DNA of 64,000 nucleotides from Ureibacillus xyleni (GCF_900217795.1 NZ_OBMQ01000010.1:1-64000), one strand, 5' to 3'. Counted from the stretch's first letter, positions 54,364 to 63,724 are shown. The notes: generated by a model not told the origin, from the sequence alone. Translations and numbers: made by a program.

Positions 54364-54373
54364 TAATAAAATA

Positions 54374-55069
54374 TTAATTTGCTCCCTTTTTGGCTTCATT
54401 AATAAGTTTATTATTTTCGTTGATAGTTATCGTTTTTAATAGTAATTCTAAATAAAGAAGGAAATAATCAATACAATCCTTTACAAGATCAATATACGAA
54501 AAAAAGGAATCTGTTTTTTGATAGTGTAAATAATCACATTTTAGTACTTCCAATAATTTATTAGAAAACAAATGAATGTTCGTCGCATGAAACTGTTCTA
54601 AACATGTAGTAAGATTGCAAAAGAGAATTTGATCCTCTGATTCTGGATGTTCGATAACAGCAATATCTTTAAGTAGAATTTCAAGGGATTTAATATAGCC
54701 AAAAAAAGAAATATCTTTATAGCCGAGTAATTCTGTATTGATTGATTGTGTATATAAGCTTTGAAACTTTTTCGAAGTGTTTTTAATGAGAGAGTGCTCG
54801 TTAAACCCATACATTGGAATAGAGAATAGATACTTGCCATTCGCTGGTACTCCTTCGCCAAAATCATTAAATATAAAATAATGATTTTTACAGGATGGAC
54901 AGTTTAAAGAAATAACCCGAATTTTAAAGTTATCATTTTCTAAGTCTTTACTGTCTTCTGCATTCGGATGAATATCTAAATTACAATGAGGACATTTACT
55001 GATTACTATGTATTCTTTATCGTCATATTCATAAGAAACTTTTTTCAATTTAGTTTCGTGCTTTTGCAT
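54374..55069 (-). CDS. Zinc-ribbon protein of unknown function
   Basis: A 231-residue protein. An N-terminal zinc ribbon has CPHC (about residues 26-29) and CPSC (57-60), spaced like a rubredoxin-type finger. The C-terminal 120 residues are helical and rich in aromatic and leucine residues (FFGYIKSLEILLKDIAVIEHP, FFSYIDLVKDCIDYFLLYLELLL), reminiscent of DUF4145-like domains. I do not recognise the family with confidence. AAGGAG lies about twelve bases before ATG. It is a monocistronic gene with its own terminator. Confidence 0.6.
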   Translation of the reverse strand: MQKHETKLKKVSYEYDDKEYIVISKCPHCNLDIHPNAEDSKDLENDNFKIRVISLNCPSCKNHYFIFNDFGEGVPANGKYLFSIPMYGFNEHSLIKNTSKKFQSLYTQSINTELLGYKDISFFGYIKSLEILLKDIAVIEHPESEDQILFCNLTTCLEQFHATNIHLFSNKLLEVLKCDYLHYQKTDSFFSYIDLVKDCIDYFLLYLELLLKTITINENNKLINEAKKGAN

Positions 55070-55179
55070 ATTAATTTTAGTCTCCTTTATGAGGCTTAAT
55101 AGATTCGAAACTTACCTATTTTAGGTAGTATTAACTGTATGTTGCCCAAAATCGAAAACAAAAATACAATATTTTGTAA

Positions 55180-55217
55180 AAAAATCAAAAAGGTGTAAAG
55201 GGGAAGACTCTACACCT
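55180..55217 (-). terminator. Terminator of the MerR-family gene
   Basis: On the minus strand AGGTGTA pairs with TACACCT around a 13-base loop, then TTTTTGATTTTTTT. Confidence 0.8.
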
Positions 55218-55230
55218 CTAAAACAAGCTA

Positions 55231-55992
55231 TTAATTTCCTTTTATAAAAATGTGAATGGCATCTCGTAAAAACTCAGTACCTCCGTCGACTGCTTTATCG
55301 TAATATGCTTTAAAACGTTCATCTGCAACGTACATGTCAGCAAGTCCTGCATGTGCTTCTTTTGAGTAAGATGGCCATGTAAATGTAAGCCATTCTTTAT
55401 GTTTTGCAGCAAGTTGTTGTGCTATATCGGAAGTAGGATCCCCTGTAGCAACTGCTTTTGGAAGTAAATCTAAAATTTCATTACCCAACTTCTCCAAAGC
55501 GGCGTAGTCTTCCTCTGACATTCCCTTGAATTTCTTGTTAGATGCATCTACTACTTGAACACCATATTTACCCCGTATTTCTTCACCGTACTTTTCTTCA
55601 TTTTCAGTTACTAGTTTATTTTTAAAGGCTTCAAATTTTTCTTGATTACTCATTTGAATTTCTCCTCTCTCATGTTTCATTGTTTTTTCAATTGTCTCAA
55701 TCAGTTGATTCAGGCGGTTGCGTTCATCCACAAGTTGGCTATAGTGATTTTGTAAGGCGGTTTGTTTATCGAAGTTTGGATTATTCATTATTGATAAAAT
55801 GGTATCCAAATCCACATCTAGCTCTTTAAAAAATAAAATTTGTTGTAGGCGATCTACTTCATTTTGCCCGTAAATACGGTAGCCTGAACTATTAATTCTA
55901 GCAGGTTTTAACAAATTAATTTCATCATAATAACGTAATGTTCGCGTGCTAACATTCGCTAATTTTGCAAGTTTACTGATTGTGTATTCCAT
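55231..55992 (-). CDS. MerR-family regulator with TipAS drug-binding domain (Mta/TipA-like)
   Basis: A 253-residue regulator. The N-terminal MerR winged helix (YTISKLAKLANVSTRTLRYYDEINLLKPARINSSGYRIYG) is followed by a dimerising coiled coil (about residues 75-110) and a C-terminal TipAS domain (SKKFKGMSEEDYAALEKLGNEIL, HKEWLTFTWPSYSKEAHAGLADMYVADERFKAYYD). Mta and TipAL bind diverse antibiotics and activate promoters with 19-base spacers; such a promoter lies right upstream (56017-56047), so it is probably autoregulated. GGAGG precedes ATG. No efflux gene is directly attached. Confidence 0.88.
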   Translation of the reverse strand: MEYTISKLAKLANVSTRTLRYYDEINLLKPARINSSGYRIYGQNEVDRLQQILFFKELDVDLDTILSIMNNPNFDKQTALQNHYSQLVDERNRLNQLIETIEKTMKHERGEIQMSNQEKFEAFKNKLVTENEEKYGEEIRGKYGVQVVDASNKKFKGMSEEDYAALEKLGNEILDLLPKAVATGDPTSDIAQQLAAKHKEWLTFTWPSYSKEAHAGLADMYVADERFKAYYDKAVDGGTEFLRDAIHIFIKGN

Positions 55993-56016
55993 TTTTGTAA
56001 CCCTCCTGATATTTAC

Positions 56017-56047
56017 AGCATAAAGGATGACGTAACGTGAATGTCAA
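56017..56047 (-). promoter_or_regulatory. MerR-type promoter with 19-bp spacer
   Basis: On the minus strand TTGACA (56047-56042), 19-base spacer, TATGCT (56022-56017). The overlong spacer is the mark of MerR-activated promoters. It contains the near-palindrome ACGTTACGT. Confidence 0.65.
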
Positions 56048-56094
56048 TAAATGAATTGAAAAAATAAAAAGTTGATGTTAAAGTATGAATTGAG

Positions 56095-56114
56095 TTAGTC
56101 AGTTGAATAACTAA
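56095..56114. promoter_or_regulatory. Possible operator of the TetR gene
   Basis: TTAGTCA and its near-complement at AATAACTAA form an imperfect 20-bp dyad ending 15 bases before the tetR-like start. It is a plausible autoregulatory site. Confidence 0.4.
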
Positions 56115-56129
56115 ATATAGGAGGGTAAC

Positions 56130-56711
56130 ATGGCAAAGCCAAATGTAATTAATAAACAGACACTGATTCAAAGTGCTAAACAGTGTATTGTAGAGAACGG
56201 CATAGAAAGCTTTACTTTGCGCTCTGTAGCAGAAAAAGCGGAGGTAACTCAAGGTACAATCTATTATCACTTTCGAACAAAGGAACAACTGCTTGTCGAG
56301 ATTGTGCAGGATATTTGTGAATCAGCCTGGCGTGAATTATCAAATAGTGATGAGATGATTATAAAAGAGGCATTACACTCTGCAAAAAGCAGATGTAGTC
56401 ATGAATCATTTTTTCATAAACTTTTCTTCTCTTTAGTTGCAGCGGGCTTTCATAACGAAAAAATTCGTGAACAATTAGGTGGAATTTTAGCATTAGAAAA
56501 TGAGAGCCTTTATAAAAAAATTAGGATTAGTTGGACACAATCTCCTATCAACGGTGTAGATCACGAAACTTGGGCGATTCTCTTCAACGCGATGATTGAT
56601 GGAATTGCGTTACAAACCGTACTGATGAAGGGTTTCCCTGTAGATAAGGTTTATGAACAAATAGAAAAATTGATAGCTGGGTTAAATACGTTACAATCGG
56701 AGGATAGGTAA
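56130..56711 (+). CDS. TetR family transcriptional regulator
   Basis: A 193-residue TetR-type repressor. The N-terminal three-helix DNA-binding domain ENGIESFTLRSVAEKAEVTQGTIYYHFRTKEQLLVEIV is canonical; the C-terminal half is the variable ligand domain. GGAGG lies six to seven bases before ATG. Its stop is one base before the ATG of the DUF5367-like membrane gene, so it most likely controls that gene and itself through the dyad at 56095-56114. The inducer is unknown. Confidence 0.85.
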   Translation: MAKPNVINKQTLIQSAKQCIVENGIESFTLRSVAEKAEVTQGTIYYHFRTKEQLLVEIVQDICESAWRELSNSDEMIIKEALHSAKSRCSHESFFHKLFFSLVAAGFHNEKIREQLGGILALENESLYKKIRISWTQSPINGVDHETWAILFNAMIDGIALQTVLMKGFPVDKVYEQIEKLIAGLNTLQSEDR

Positions 56712-56712
56712 A

Positions 56713-57156
56713 ATGAAAAATTTCCTTAAACCATTGATATTTGGGTTATTCGTTTGGTTTTTTGCGACGATGTTTTTTGTTTTTTTGGGGAAGTATGTAC
56801 TGATTACTCCTGGTGAAGAAGGATATTTTGTCAGCTTAATAATTTTATTACTAGGTACAGGCATATTATTATATTTTACTACAAAAATTTATATGTTATT
56901 TGACAAAACTAAATATGGGCCTCTGAAGTTTGGATTAATCGGAACAATAATTGGGCTCACTTTGGATACCTTATCACTATCCAATTATGAAATAATCTTT
57001 GAAAAGCTTGAAACATCACAAGTAATTTCCTTTGCAGCTTGGATGTGTTGTGCATATGCTCTTTATATTGTAATTCCTCTAATAATTAATTTGAAAGTTG
57101 AACAAACGAATAAATTAAATATATTTAAACTAGATTATAAAAAAAGAATGGGCTAA
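56713..57156 (+). CDS. Four-helix membrane protein (DUF5367-like)
   Basis: A 147-residue integral membrane protein with four hydrophobic segments (about residues 8-27, 39-59, 72-90 and 104-126). The pattern suits DUF5367, a family often found behind TetR regulators, but function is unknown. CGGAGG lies about eight bases before ATG, inside the end of the TetR gene. A stress-exporter or membrane-modifying role controlled by the neighbour is inference only. Confidence 0.65.
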   Translation: MKNFLKPLIFGLFVWFFATMFFVFLGKYVLITPGEEGYFVSLIILLLGTGILLYFTTKIYMLFDKTKYGPLKFGLIGTIIGLTLDTLSLSNYEIIFEKLETSQVISFAAWMCCAYALYIVIPLIINLKVEQTNKLNIFKLDYKKRMG

Positions 57157-57197
57157 TATTATCCATTATATAAACGCATTTGAAAGGTGTAGCCATA

Positions 57198-57830
57198 ATG
57201 GAAAATCGAAAGCTTCAAGTAAAGCAGCCAAAGTATCAGAAAATAGCTGCTGATATAGCTTCAAAAATTGTAGAGAAAAAATATTTAATCGGTGAAAAAA
57301 TATATGCAAGATCCTCTTTAGCAAGCCAGTACGGGGTATCATCAGAAACTGCTAGACGGGCAATTGCTGTACTGCAAGATTTAGAAATTGTAGAGGCAAC
57401 GAAGGGTAGTGGAGTTAGAATAAAATCTTACGAAAAAGCTGCCCAGTTTGTTCATCAATTTTTAGAAGTTCAATCAATCCAACAAATACAAATCGAAATG
57501 CTTGAAAGTATAAAAAGACAAAAAGATGAATTGAATGTTTTACAAGAAGCGACAGAACGCCTTGTCAATCGAACAGAAAGATTTCGCTCAATAAATCCAT
57601 TTGTCCCTTTTCAAGTTGAAATTGTGGAAAATACACCATACATTTCTCAGTCGATTGGAACCATTAATTTTTGGCAAAATACAATGGCCACAATTGTTGG
57701 AATACGTAGAGGAAACGAGCTAATTATATCACCTGGTCCATATGCGACTTTTGAAAAAAATGACATTATTTTCTTTATTGGTAATGATGAATGTTTAGAA
57801 CGAGTTCAAAAATTTCTATATCCAAATTAA
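57198..57830 (+). CDS. busR: BusR-type regulator (GntR helix-turn-helix plus RCK_C domain)
   Basis: A 210-residue regulator. The GntR winged helix (YQKIAADIASKIVEKKYLIGEKIYARSSLASQYGVSSETARRAIAVLQDLEIVEAT) is joined by a coiled coil (about 90-120) to a C-terminal RCK_C/TrkA_C domain (NFWQNTMATIVGIRRGNELIISPGPYATFEKNDIIFFIGNDE). This layout is that of BusR, the cyclic-di-AMP-responsive repressor of betaine uptake in Lactococcus and Streptococcus. The glycine betaine operon follows directly, with large inverted repeats at its promoter. ATG 57198 has AAAGGTG eight bases upstream. A terminator separates it from the operon. Confidence 0.85.
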   Translation: MENRKLQVKQPKYQKIAADIASKIVEKKYLIGEKIYARSSLASQYGVSSETARRAIAVLQDLEIVEATKGSGVRIKSYEKAAQFVHQFLEVQSIQQIQIEMLESIKRQKDELNVLQEATERLVNRTERFRSINPFVPFQVEIVENTPYISQSIGTINFWQNTMATIVGIRRGNELIISPGPYATFEKNDIIFFIGNDECLERVQKFLYPN

Positions 57831-57833
57831 TCT

Positions 57834-57874
57834 ATCTATTGGTACTAATTGAATTGGTGCCAATAGATTTTTTT
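57834..57874 (+). terminator. Terminator of busR
   Basis: ATCTATTGG-TAC pairs with GGTGCCAATAGAT, followed by seven T. Confidence 0.88.
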
Positions 57875-58020
57875 ATTATTAAGAAAGTATATGACAGACT
57901 ACTAACAAGTGTAGATGTAGTGTAGGTTTAGATTGCAGTTTTCTGAACACTAATTAACATAATCAAAAGTAATATCGGAATTTAATATTACATGAAAAAA
58001 TAAAGTAAAAAGGTAATAGT

Positions 58021-58070
58021 TTGACAAAAGTGACAACCCTTTGTTAGCATTAAGTTGTTACTTTTGTAAC
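58021..58070 (+). promoter_or_regulatory. opuA promoter between long inverted-repeat arms (BusR operator)
   Basis: TTGACAAAAGTGACAAC (58021-58037) and GTTGTTACTTTTGTAAC (58054-58070) are reverse complements at 14 of 17 positions, 16 bases apart. The first arm contains the -35 box TTGACA (58021-58026); a -10-like TAGCAT (58045-58050) lies between the arms. The arms carry GTGACA/TGTTAC cores of the type bound by BusR. The operator begins 92 bases before the opuAA start. Confidence 0.7.
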
Positions 58071-58112
58071 GCAACTGAAATGTTTAAGAGAATAATTGGA
58101 AAGGAGAATGGC

Positions 58113-59324
58113 ATGGGGAAAATTAAAGTAGAAAACGTCACAAAAATCTTTGGTAAACACATTAATAGTGCCCTAAAGCTTGTTGAACAAAAAAAAGATA
58201 AAACAGAAATCTTAAGGCAAACCGGTGCAACAATAGGTGTTTATGATGCATCTTTTACTGTTGAAGAAGGTGAAATCTTTGTTATCATGGGTCTTTCGGG
58301 CAGTGGTAAATCTACGTTAGTCCGTTTATTAAATCACCTCATCGAACCTACCAGTGGAAATATATACATAGACGGCGAAAACATCTCCAAAATGAATAAA
58401 CAACAACTCAGAAAAATCCGGCGAGAAAAAATGAGTATGGTGTTTCAAAATTTCGGCTTATTCCCACAACGAACTGTCCTTGCAAATACTGAATATGGAT
58501 TAGAAGTGCGCGGTATTTCAAAAGAAGAAAGAAGATTGAAAGCAGAAAAGGCTTTAGATAACGCGGGGTTACTCCCATATAAAGATCAATATCCTAGTCA
58601 ACTTTCAGGTGGTATGCAACAACGGGTTGGTCTAGCCAGAGCATTAGCAAATGACCCTGACATTCTGTTAATGGATGAAGCTTTTTCTGCCCTCGATCCG
58701 TTAATCCGCAAAGATATGCAGGATGAATTATTAGATTTACAACAACGAGTGAGGAAGACGATTATTTTCATTACTCACGATTTGAACGAAGCTTTACGCA
58801 TCGGCGATCGGATTGCGTTAATGAAGGACGGGAAAATTATTCAGATTGGTACTGGGGAAGAAATTTTAACAAATCCTGCGAACGATTATGTCAAAACGTT
58901 CCTAGAAGATGTTGACCGATCCAAAGTACTAACTGTTGAAAATGCGATGATCCGACCAATGAGTGTCAATGTAGAGTTAGATGGACCAAAAGTAGCCTTA
59001 AAACGAATGCGAGACGAAAAAGTTAGTGTGTTGTTAGCGGTGGATAAAAAGAGGGATTATGTTGGATATATCACTGCTGACGATGCGTTAGAAGCTTCCA
59101 AACGTGGCGAAAAAAACGTAATGAATATTGTAAGGACAGATATGCCAACAGTTCCGCCTGATATGTTAATTCAAGAAGTTTTAGGTATTATTTCTGAATC
59201 ACCAACTCCTGTTGCAGTAGTGAGGGAGCGAAAATTAGTTGGTGTATTAATTAGGGGAGTCGTTATTCAAGCACTCTCATCAAATTCGGAAGGGGTGCAG
59301 TTAGATGAGCAATCTATTAGATAG
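58113..59324 (+). CDS. opuAA: OpuA-type glycine betaine ABC transporter ATPase
   Basis: A 403-residue ATPase of the ProV/OpuAA class. The family's N-terminal extension ([40 protein letters not shown]) precedes Walker A (GLSGSGKST), signature ([16 protein letters not shown]) and Walker B ([13 protein letters not shown]). A CBS pair occupies the last 120 residues and senses ionic strength in OpuA. I start at ATG 58113 (AAAGGAG six bases upstream); the frame opening at 58041 lies inside the promoter. It overlaps opuAB by 20 bases. Confidence 0.92.
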   Translation: MGKIKVENVTKIFGKHINSALKLVEQKKDKTEILRQTGATIGVYDASFTVEEGEIFVIMGLSGSGKSTLVRLLNHLIEPTSGNIYIDGENISKMNKQQLRKIRREKMSMVFQNFGLFPQRTVLANTEYGLEVRGISKEERRLKAEKALDNAGLLPYKDQYPSQLSGGMQQRVGLARALANDPDILLMDEAFSALDPLIRKDMQDELLDLQQRVRKTIIFITHDLNEALRIGDRIALMKDGKIIQIGTGEEILTNPANDYVKTFLEDVDRSKVLTVENAMIRPMSVNVELDGPKVALKRMRDEKVSVLLAVDKKRDYVGYITADDALEASKRGEKNVMNIVRTDMPTVPPDMLIQEVLGIISESPTPVAVVRERKLVGVLIRGVVIQALSSNSEGVQLDEQSIR

Positions 59325-60156
59325 CATCCCAAGATTACCAGTTTCAGATGCAACTGAAAAAATGATGGATTTGTTAACCGATAGCTTTTCATCACTATTT
59401 GACTTTGTTCAAAAAGGTGGAAAGTCTGCAATGGAAGCTATTACTGAAATGCTAATTGCAGTTCCACCAATTATCTTTATCATTATAGTCGCTATTATTG
59501 CTTTTTTTGCGACTAAAAAGAAATTTGGTTTGGCAATTTTCTCAATAGTCGGATTGCTCTTTATTTATAATCAAGGCCTTTGGGAAGAATTGATGAACAC
59601 GATAACCCTTGTAATTTTTGCAAGTATTATTGCCGTTGTCATAGGAGTGCCCTTTGGAATTTTGATGTCAAAGAGCATGGTTGCAGAACAAATTATTAAA
59701 CCAATTTTAGACTTTATGCAAACGATGCCTGGCTTTGTCTATTTAATACCAGCCGTTGCTTTCTTTGGTATTGGTGTCGTTCCAGGGGTTTTTGCTTCTG
59801 TTATTTTTGCATTGCCACCAACTGTTCGGTTTACAAACTTAGGAATTCGACAAGTTCCGAAAGAGTTAGTAGAAGCAGCAGATTCTTATGGAAGTACAGG
59901 ATGGCAAAAGTTAATAAAAGTGGAATTGCCTCTAGCAAAGTCAACTATTATGGCAGGAATTAATCAGACTGTACTGTTATCTTTATCGATGGTCGTTATT
60001 GCATCCATGATTGGCGCACCTGGCTTAGGCCGAGAAGTGTTATCTGCATTGCAAAGAGCACAAGTAGGAAATGGCTTTGTTGCGGGACTAAGTTTAGTAA
60101 TTTTTGCTATTATCATTGATCGCCTAACTCAAAGCTTAAATAAAAAGAAACAATAA
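59305..60156 (+). CDS. opuAB: OpuA-type glycine betaine ABC transporter permease
   Basis: A 283-residue permease of the ProW/OpuAB type. A long N-terminal amphipathic stretch ([29 protein letters not shown]) precedes about six or seven helices. The coupling loop [35 protein letters not shown] is intact. It starts within the end of opuAA, with AGGGGTG upstream. It forms a homodimeric channel for glycine betaine (and perhaps proline betaine). Confidence 0.92.
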   Translation: MSNLLDSIPRLPVSDATEKMMDLLTDSFSSLFDFVQKGGKSAMEAITEMLIAVPPIIFIIIVAIIAFFATKKKFGLAIFSIVGLLFIYNQGLWEELMNTITLVIFASIIAVVIGVPFGILMSKSMVAEQIIKPILDFMQTMPGFVYLIPAVAFFGIGVVPGVFASVIFALPPTVRFTNLGIRQVPKELVEAADSYGSTGWQKLIKVELPLAKSTIMAGINQTVLLSLSMVVIASMIGAPGLGREVLSALQRAQVGNGFVAGLSLVIFAIIIDRLTQSLNKKKQ

Positions 60157-60173
60157 CAGAAAGGAAGATTCGT

Positions 60174-61088
60174 ATGGATTTCAAAAAGTTGAAAATGATG
60201 GGTTTAGCTCTTAGTATGGGAGCAATGTTAGCTGCATGTAGTGGCTCAGATGAGGGAGAAACTAAGAAAGAAACTGCTGGAGATTCTAAGGAACCTGCAA
60301 CATCGGAAGAGTCTAAAAAAATTAACTTAGCCTATGTTGAATGGGATACAGAGATAGCTTCTACTCATGTTGTAGGAAAAGTACTAGAGGACTTAGGTTA
60401 TGATGTGACGTTAACTCCATTAGACAATGCTATCATGTGGGAAGCAGTCGCAAATGGAGAAGCAGATGCAATGGTTGCTGGCTGGTTACCTCATACACAT
60501 GCTTCACAATATGATCAATATAAAGCAGATCTTGATGAGTTAGGTGAAAACTTAGCTGGTGCAAAAATAGGATTAGTAGTCCCGAGTTATATGGAAGATG
60601 TTAACTCAATTGAAGATTTAGCAGACCAAGCTAACAAACAAATTACAGGAATTGAACCAGGTGCAGGGATAATGGCTGCAACAGAAAAAGCATTAACGGA
60701 GTATGAAAATTTGGCTGATTTTGAGCTACTACAATCTTCTTCTGGGGCAATGACAGTAGCACTCGACCAAGCTATTAAAAATGAAGAAGAAATTGTTGTT
60801 ACTGGTTGGTCACCTCACTGGAAATTTGCATCATATGATTTAAAATACTTAGACGATCCTAAAGGTGTTTATGGTGGTGAGGAAACAATCAATACATTTG
60901 CTCGTGTTGGTCTAGAAGAAGAGATGCCGAATGCTTATAAAGTAATTGATGCATTCCATTGGACGTCTGCTGATATTGAAGAGGTAATGCTTGAAATAAA
61001 TGGTGGAGTTGACCCAGAGGAAGCGGCTGCTAAATGGGTTGATGAAAATACGGAAAAAGTTGCTGAGTGGACAAAAGGAATTGAATAA
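60174..61088 (+). CDS. opuAC: Glycine betaine-binding lipoprotein
   Basis: A 304-residue binding lipoprotein. The signal peptide ends at MLAAC (Cys22), then comes an acidic/serine linker. The binding domain keeps the tryptophan-rich cage of OpuAC: VEWDTEIAS, NAIMWEAVANGEADAMVAGWLPHTH and VTGWSPHWKFASYDLKYL. It binds glycine betaine outside the membrane and passes it to OpuAB. AAGGAAG lies before ATG. It ends the operon at a strong terminator. Confidence 0.92.
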   Translation: MDFKKLKMMGLALSMGAMLAACSGSDEGETKKETAGDSKEPATSEESKKINLAYVEWDTEIASTHVVGKVLEDLGYDVTLTPLDNAIMWEAVANGEADAMVAGWLPHTHASQYDQYKADLDELGENLAGAKIGLVVPSYMEDVNSIEDLADQANKQITGIEPGAGIMAATEKALTEYENLADFELLQSSSGAMTVALDQAIKNEEEIVVTGWSPHWKFASYDLKYLDDPKGVYGGEETINTFARVGLEEEMPNAYKVIDAFHWTSADIEEVMLEINGGVDPEEAAAKWVDENTEKVAEWTKGIE

Positions 61089-61091
61089 TGA

Positions 61092-61124
61092 AAAACCTCG
61101 CTATGTATGTAGCGAGGTTTATTT
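61092..61124. terminator. Terminator of the opuA operon
   Basis: AAACCTCGCTA pairs with TAGCGAGGTTT across six bases, followed by ATTT. It overlaps the last codons of the convergent gene and may serve both. Confidence 0.85.
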
Positions 61125-61568
61125 ATCTTTATGATCGTATCCAACAACTGTCCAAATTCCGCTATTATCTTGTCGGATTAATCGCTTTAAATAGACAGTT
61201 GTTATATGGGTATCTTCATCATTTACTGCAACTATTGCAATATCATCCGTACTATAAACGAGTTTTAAATTGTCTTCTTCTATTGGATACTCTCCTTTTA
61301 TCCCACCAGGTAAAATTTGTAAACTGACAAATACTTGAGTTGTAAATAGCGGGTCCAGTCTCCACGGTGAATGTCCTTCATCGACACTTTTTTGGTCACG
61401 TTGTTCATTTTCAAAATTATAAGGTACCTCTACTTGTGGATTTAATTCGTAATCCTTTGTTTGAGCAGGAAATAGTAGTGTGTTATAAACGTCGACACTT
61501 TCCAATTCAAAAGTTAATTGAGTTGACTCAAGAAATGCTGGTATAGCATTTTCTTCATAAATGTCCAC
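61119..61568 (-). CDS. Conserved hypothetical protein
   Basis: A 149-residue acidic, probably beta-rich soluble protein (FELESVDVYNTLLFPAQTKDYELNPQVEVPYNFENEQRDQKSVDEGHSPWRLDPLFTT). I do not recognise its family. The start is GTG at 61568, with CGGAGG eight bases upstream, which is a convincing ribosome site. The gene is monocistronic and convergent with opuAC. Its C-terminal part (VYLKRLIRQDNSGIWTVVGYD) has the look of a structured domain end, perhaps a secreted-domain homologue without a signal, but this is speculation. Confidence 0.65.
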   Translation of the reverse strand: MDIYEENAIPAFLESTQLTFELESVDVYNTLLFPAQTKDYELNPQVEVPYNFENEQRDQKSVDEGHSPWRLDPLFTTQVFVSLQILPGGIKGEYPIEEDNLKLVYSTDDIAIVAVNDEDTHITTVYLKRLIRQDNSGIWTVVGYDHKDK

Positions 61569-61796
61569 AGTAAAAACCTCCGTTATTATTAGGTATTGGA
61601 AGACTGTATTATTATTATTAGCAATATACCTATTTTTTATGAATAATAACTAAAAATTAAAACAGAATGTAATGAAATTTATACATAAAAAAGTTTGTTA
61701 TCAACATGATTTCCTAGGAAATGACCTTTTTATTGAAGATTCGAAATTTATCGACTTTATTAGCTAAAATCGTCTGTAATTTTAAATAAGGGAATA

Positions 61797-61805
61797 TGAT
61801 ATAAT
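61797..61805 (+). promoter_or_regulatory. Extended -10 promoter of the soluble chemoreceptor
   Basis: TGATATAAT (TATAAT at 61800-61805) lies 45 bases before the start. No clear -35. The remaining 61569-61796 shows no gene. Confidence 0.5.
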
Positions 61806-61849
61806 TTTTAAAAGATATATTCAAAATGCATCTTAAGGGGAGAGAATGG

Positions 61850-62800
61850 ATGATGGGATCTTTATTTAAATCAAAAAAAGAAGACATAGAGCTCTTTAAA
61901 CAAAGGATTGACGAATTAAATGCACAGTTGGATGAAAAGGAACATGCATTTCAAATATTTTTAAATGATTTACATAAAGAATTGGTTTCTACCATTGAGC
62001 AGCATGATAAAGTGAATTCACAACATATTACATTAGGTGGAATGGTGAAGGACATTTTAGTTGAGTTTAATCGTGTTGAGGAAAGTACAATTGAATCGAA
62101 TGTAATTTCTGATAAGGCGTTGGAAAAGGGAAGTAAGTTAATTGATGCTTCTGTCGAAATGGTAAAACTATCACAAGTCAGTAGGGAAGCAGTACAAAAT
62201 GTTGAGCAATTAATTGACCAATTAGGAGAAGAATCAAAGAAAACATCAGAAAATATGAACGTACTTAGTGAACGATCAAAGCAAATTGAAGCGATTGTGA
62301 ATGTAATTAGTGATTTCTCAAATCAAACAAACCTACTAGCATTAAATGCATCAATAGAAGCCGCAAGAGCAGGAGACCATGGAAAGGGATTTTCTGTTGT
62401 TGCAGATGAAGTGAAAAAACTAGCTGAAAGTACGAAAGAAAGTACTGAAGATATTGTAAAACTAACAAAGGATACACAACTTCAAATTTCAAAGGTTTAT
62501 GAAAATACGAAAGATAATTTGAAGATAGTGAATCAAGGTGTTAAAAAAAGCGCGGAAACATCTGAACAAATCTATTCATTATTAAAAATGATTTCCAATG
62601 TGCAAACTGAAATTCAAGAATTGTTATCACATATTAAAAACCAAAAATCCTCTAGTTTAAATGTTTTAAATAATTTTAATCGATCAACGATGATATTTGA
62701 TGAAACAAAAAAAGTTCTTACAAATCATATTGAAGAATCGGATATAGTTACAGAAAAATTACTAGAAGCTGTCGAGAAAGTAAAAAAGTATCCGAAGTAA
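61850..62800 (+). CDS. Soluble methyl-accepting chemotaxis protein
   Basis: A 316-residue chemoreceptor without membrane helices or a recognisable sensor domain. A short coiled coil (residues about 10-50) leads into the signalling domain, whose tip [40 protein letters not shown] is intact, so it can still bind CheW/CheA. Such short cytoplasmic receptors may sense internal signals or modulate other clusters. ATG 61850 or 61853 follows AAGGGGAGAG; the frame from 61826 includes the ribosome site. A terminator follows. Confidence 0.85.
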   Translation: MMGSLFKSKKEDIELFKQRIDELNAQLDEKEHAFQIFLNDLHKELVSTIEQHDKVNSQHITLGGMVKDILVEFNRVEESTIESNVISDKALEKGSKLIDASVEMVKLSQVSREAVQNVEQLIDQLGEESKKTSENMNVLSERSKQIEAIVNVISDFSNQTNLLALNASIEAARAGDHGKGFSVVADEVKKLAESTKESTEDIVKLTKDTQLQISKVYENTKDNLKIVNQGVKKSAETSEQIYSLLKMISNVQTEIQELLSHIKNQKSSSLNVLNNFNRSTMIFDETKKVLTNHIEESDIVTEKLLEAVEKVKKYPK

Positions 62801-62813
62801 AAATGCTAGGAGG

Positions 62814-62849
62814 AAGGCATACAAACGTTATATAGGGTTTGTATGCCTT
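62814..62849. terminator. Bidirectional terminator
   Basis: AAGGCATACAAA pairs perfectly with TTTGTATGCCTT, between convergent gene ends. Confidence 0.85.
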
Positions 62850-62857
62850 GTGGAATA

Positions 62858-63724
62858 CTATTTAATTGGAATCCAAATTTCAGAATAACAATCTTCTGCA
62901 GATGGGTCGTCATTCGTATAAACTTCTAACTCAGCAGTTCCTGTTGGTCTATAGGAGTTTGAAGGGAACCATTCAGAGTAGATCTTTTTCCACGTATTTT
63001 GCATAGCGTGTGGCATTGGACCGTGAACTTCAAAAATAACCCATTTTGATGCAGGTACTTCATAAGATAATAAACCATCTGGAATTTCTCCCTCATAAGT
63101 TGCGGCAATCCAATAGTCCATTAAACCTTGTTCTTTTTGATGTTCCTCAACCACACAAACTCCTAAAATAACTGGGATATGCCCATTACTTAGCTTGATT
63201 AAACGGTCATTCGTTCCATCCTTATGAACATCTTCCCAAAATTGAGGAATTCCTCTTGTGTTCTCTCCGTTATTACAATTATATGTCCTTTTTACTCCAA
63301 CTACTTGAAAAGCATCTTTTTCAACAATTTTATACTTCATTGGCTCTGCTCCCCTTACATTAATTTGAATGACGAGGCGATTGTAGGATTGTAAGTGTCC
63401 TTTTTTCTTTCGTGCATCAGTTGGTGTAATGCCATGTTGCTTTCGAAAAGCTTTTGTAAATGCTTCCGGTGTTTCATAGCCGTACTTGTAGGAAATATTG
63501 ATAACTTTTTCCTCACTATTAAGTAATTCCTCAGCAGCTAAAGTTAAACGGCGTCTACGGATATAATCACTAACAGTCATATTCGTTAATAGAAAAAACG
63601 TTCGCTGAAAGTGAAATACCGATGAATTAGTAACTTTTGCAATTTTCTCAATGGATAAAGAATTATCCATTAAACTAGTTTCGATATAATCAATCGCTTT
63701 TTGTATTGCCTCAACCCAACCCAT
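62858..63724 (-). CDS. AraC-family regulator with GyrI-like effector domain
   Basis: A 288-residue regulator. The N-terminal AraC double helix-turn-helix (LSIEKIAKVTNSSVFHFQRTFFLLTNMTVSDYIRRRRLTLAAEELL and INISYKYGYETPEAFTKAFRKQHGITPTDAR) is followed by a GyrI-like small-molecule-binding domain (residues about 125-288; YKIVEKDAFQVVGVKR to YSEIWIPIK), as in Rob/SAV-type drug-responsive activators. GAGGTGA lies seven bases before ATG. No obvious target gene is adjacent in the window; the effector is unknown. Confidence 0.88.
   Translation of the reverse strand: MGWVEAIQKAIDYIETSLMDNSLSIEKIAKVTNSSVFHFQRTFFLLTNMTVSDYIRRRRLTLAAEELLNSEEKVINISYKYGYETPEAFTKAFRKQHGITPTDARKKKGHLQSYNRLVIQINVRGAEPMKYKIVEKDAFQVVGVKRTYNCNNGENTRGIPQFWEDVHKDGTNDRLIKLSNGHIPVILGVCVVEEHQKEQGLMDYWIAATYEGEIPDGLLSYEVPASKWVIFEVHGPMPHAMQNTWKKIYSEWFPSNSYRPTGTAELEVYTNDDPSAEDCYSEIWIPIK

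Noticed and set aside
57937-57951. CodY-like box AGTTTTCTGAACACT before opuA
   Set aside because: Three mismatches including the inner A tract; too weak beside the BusR-type operator.
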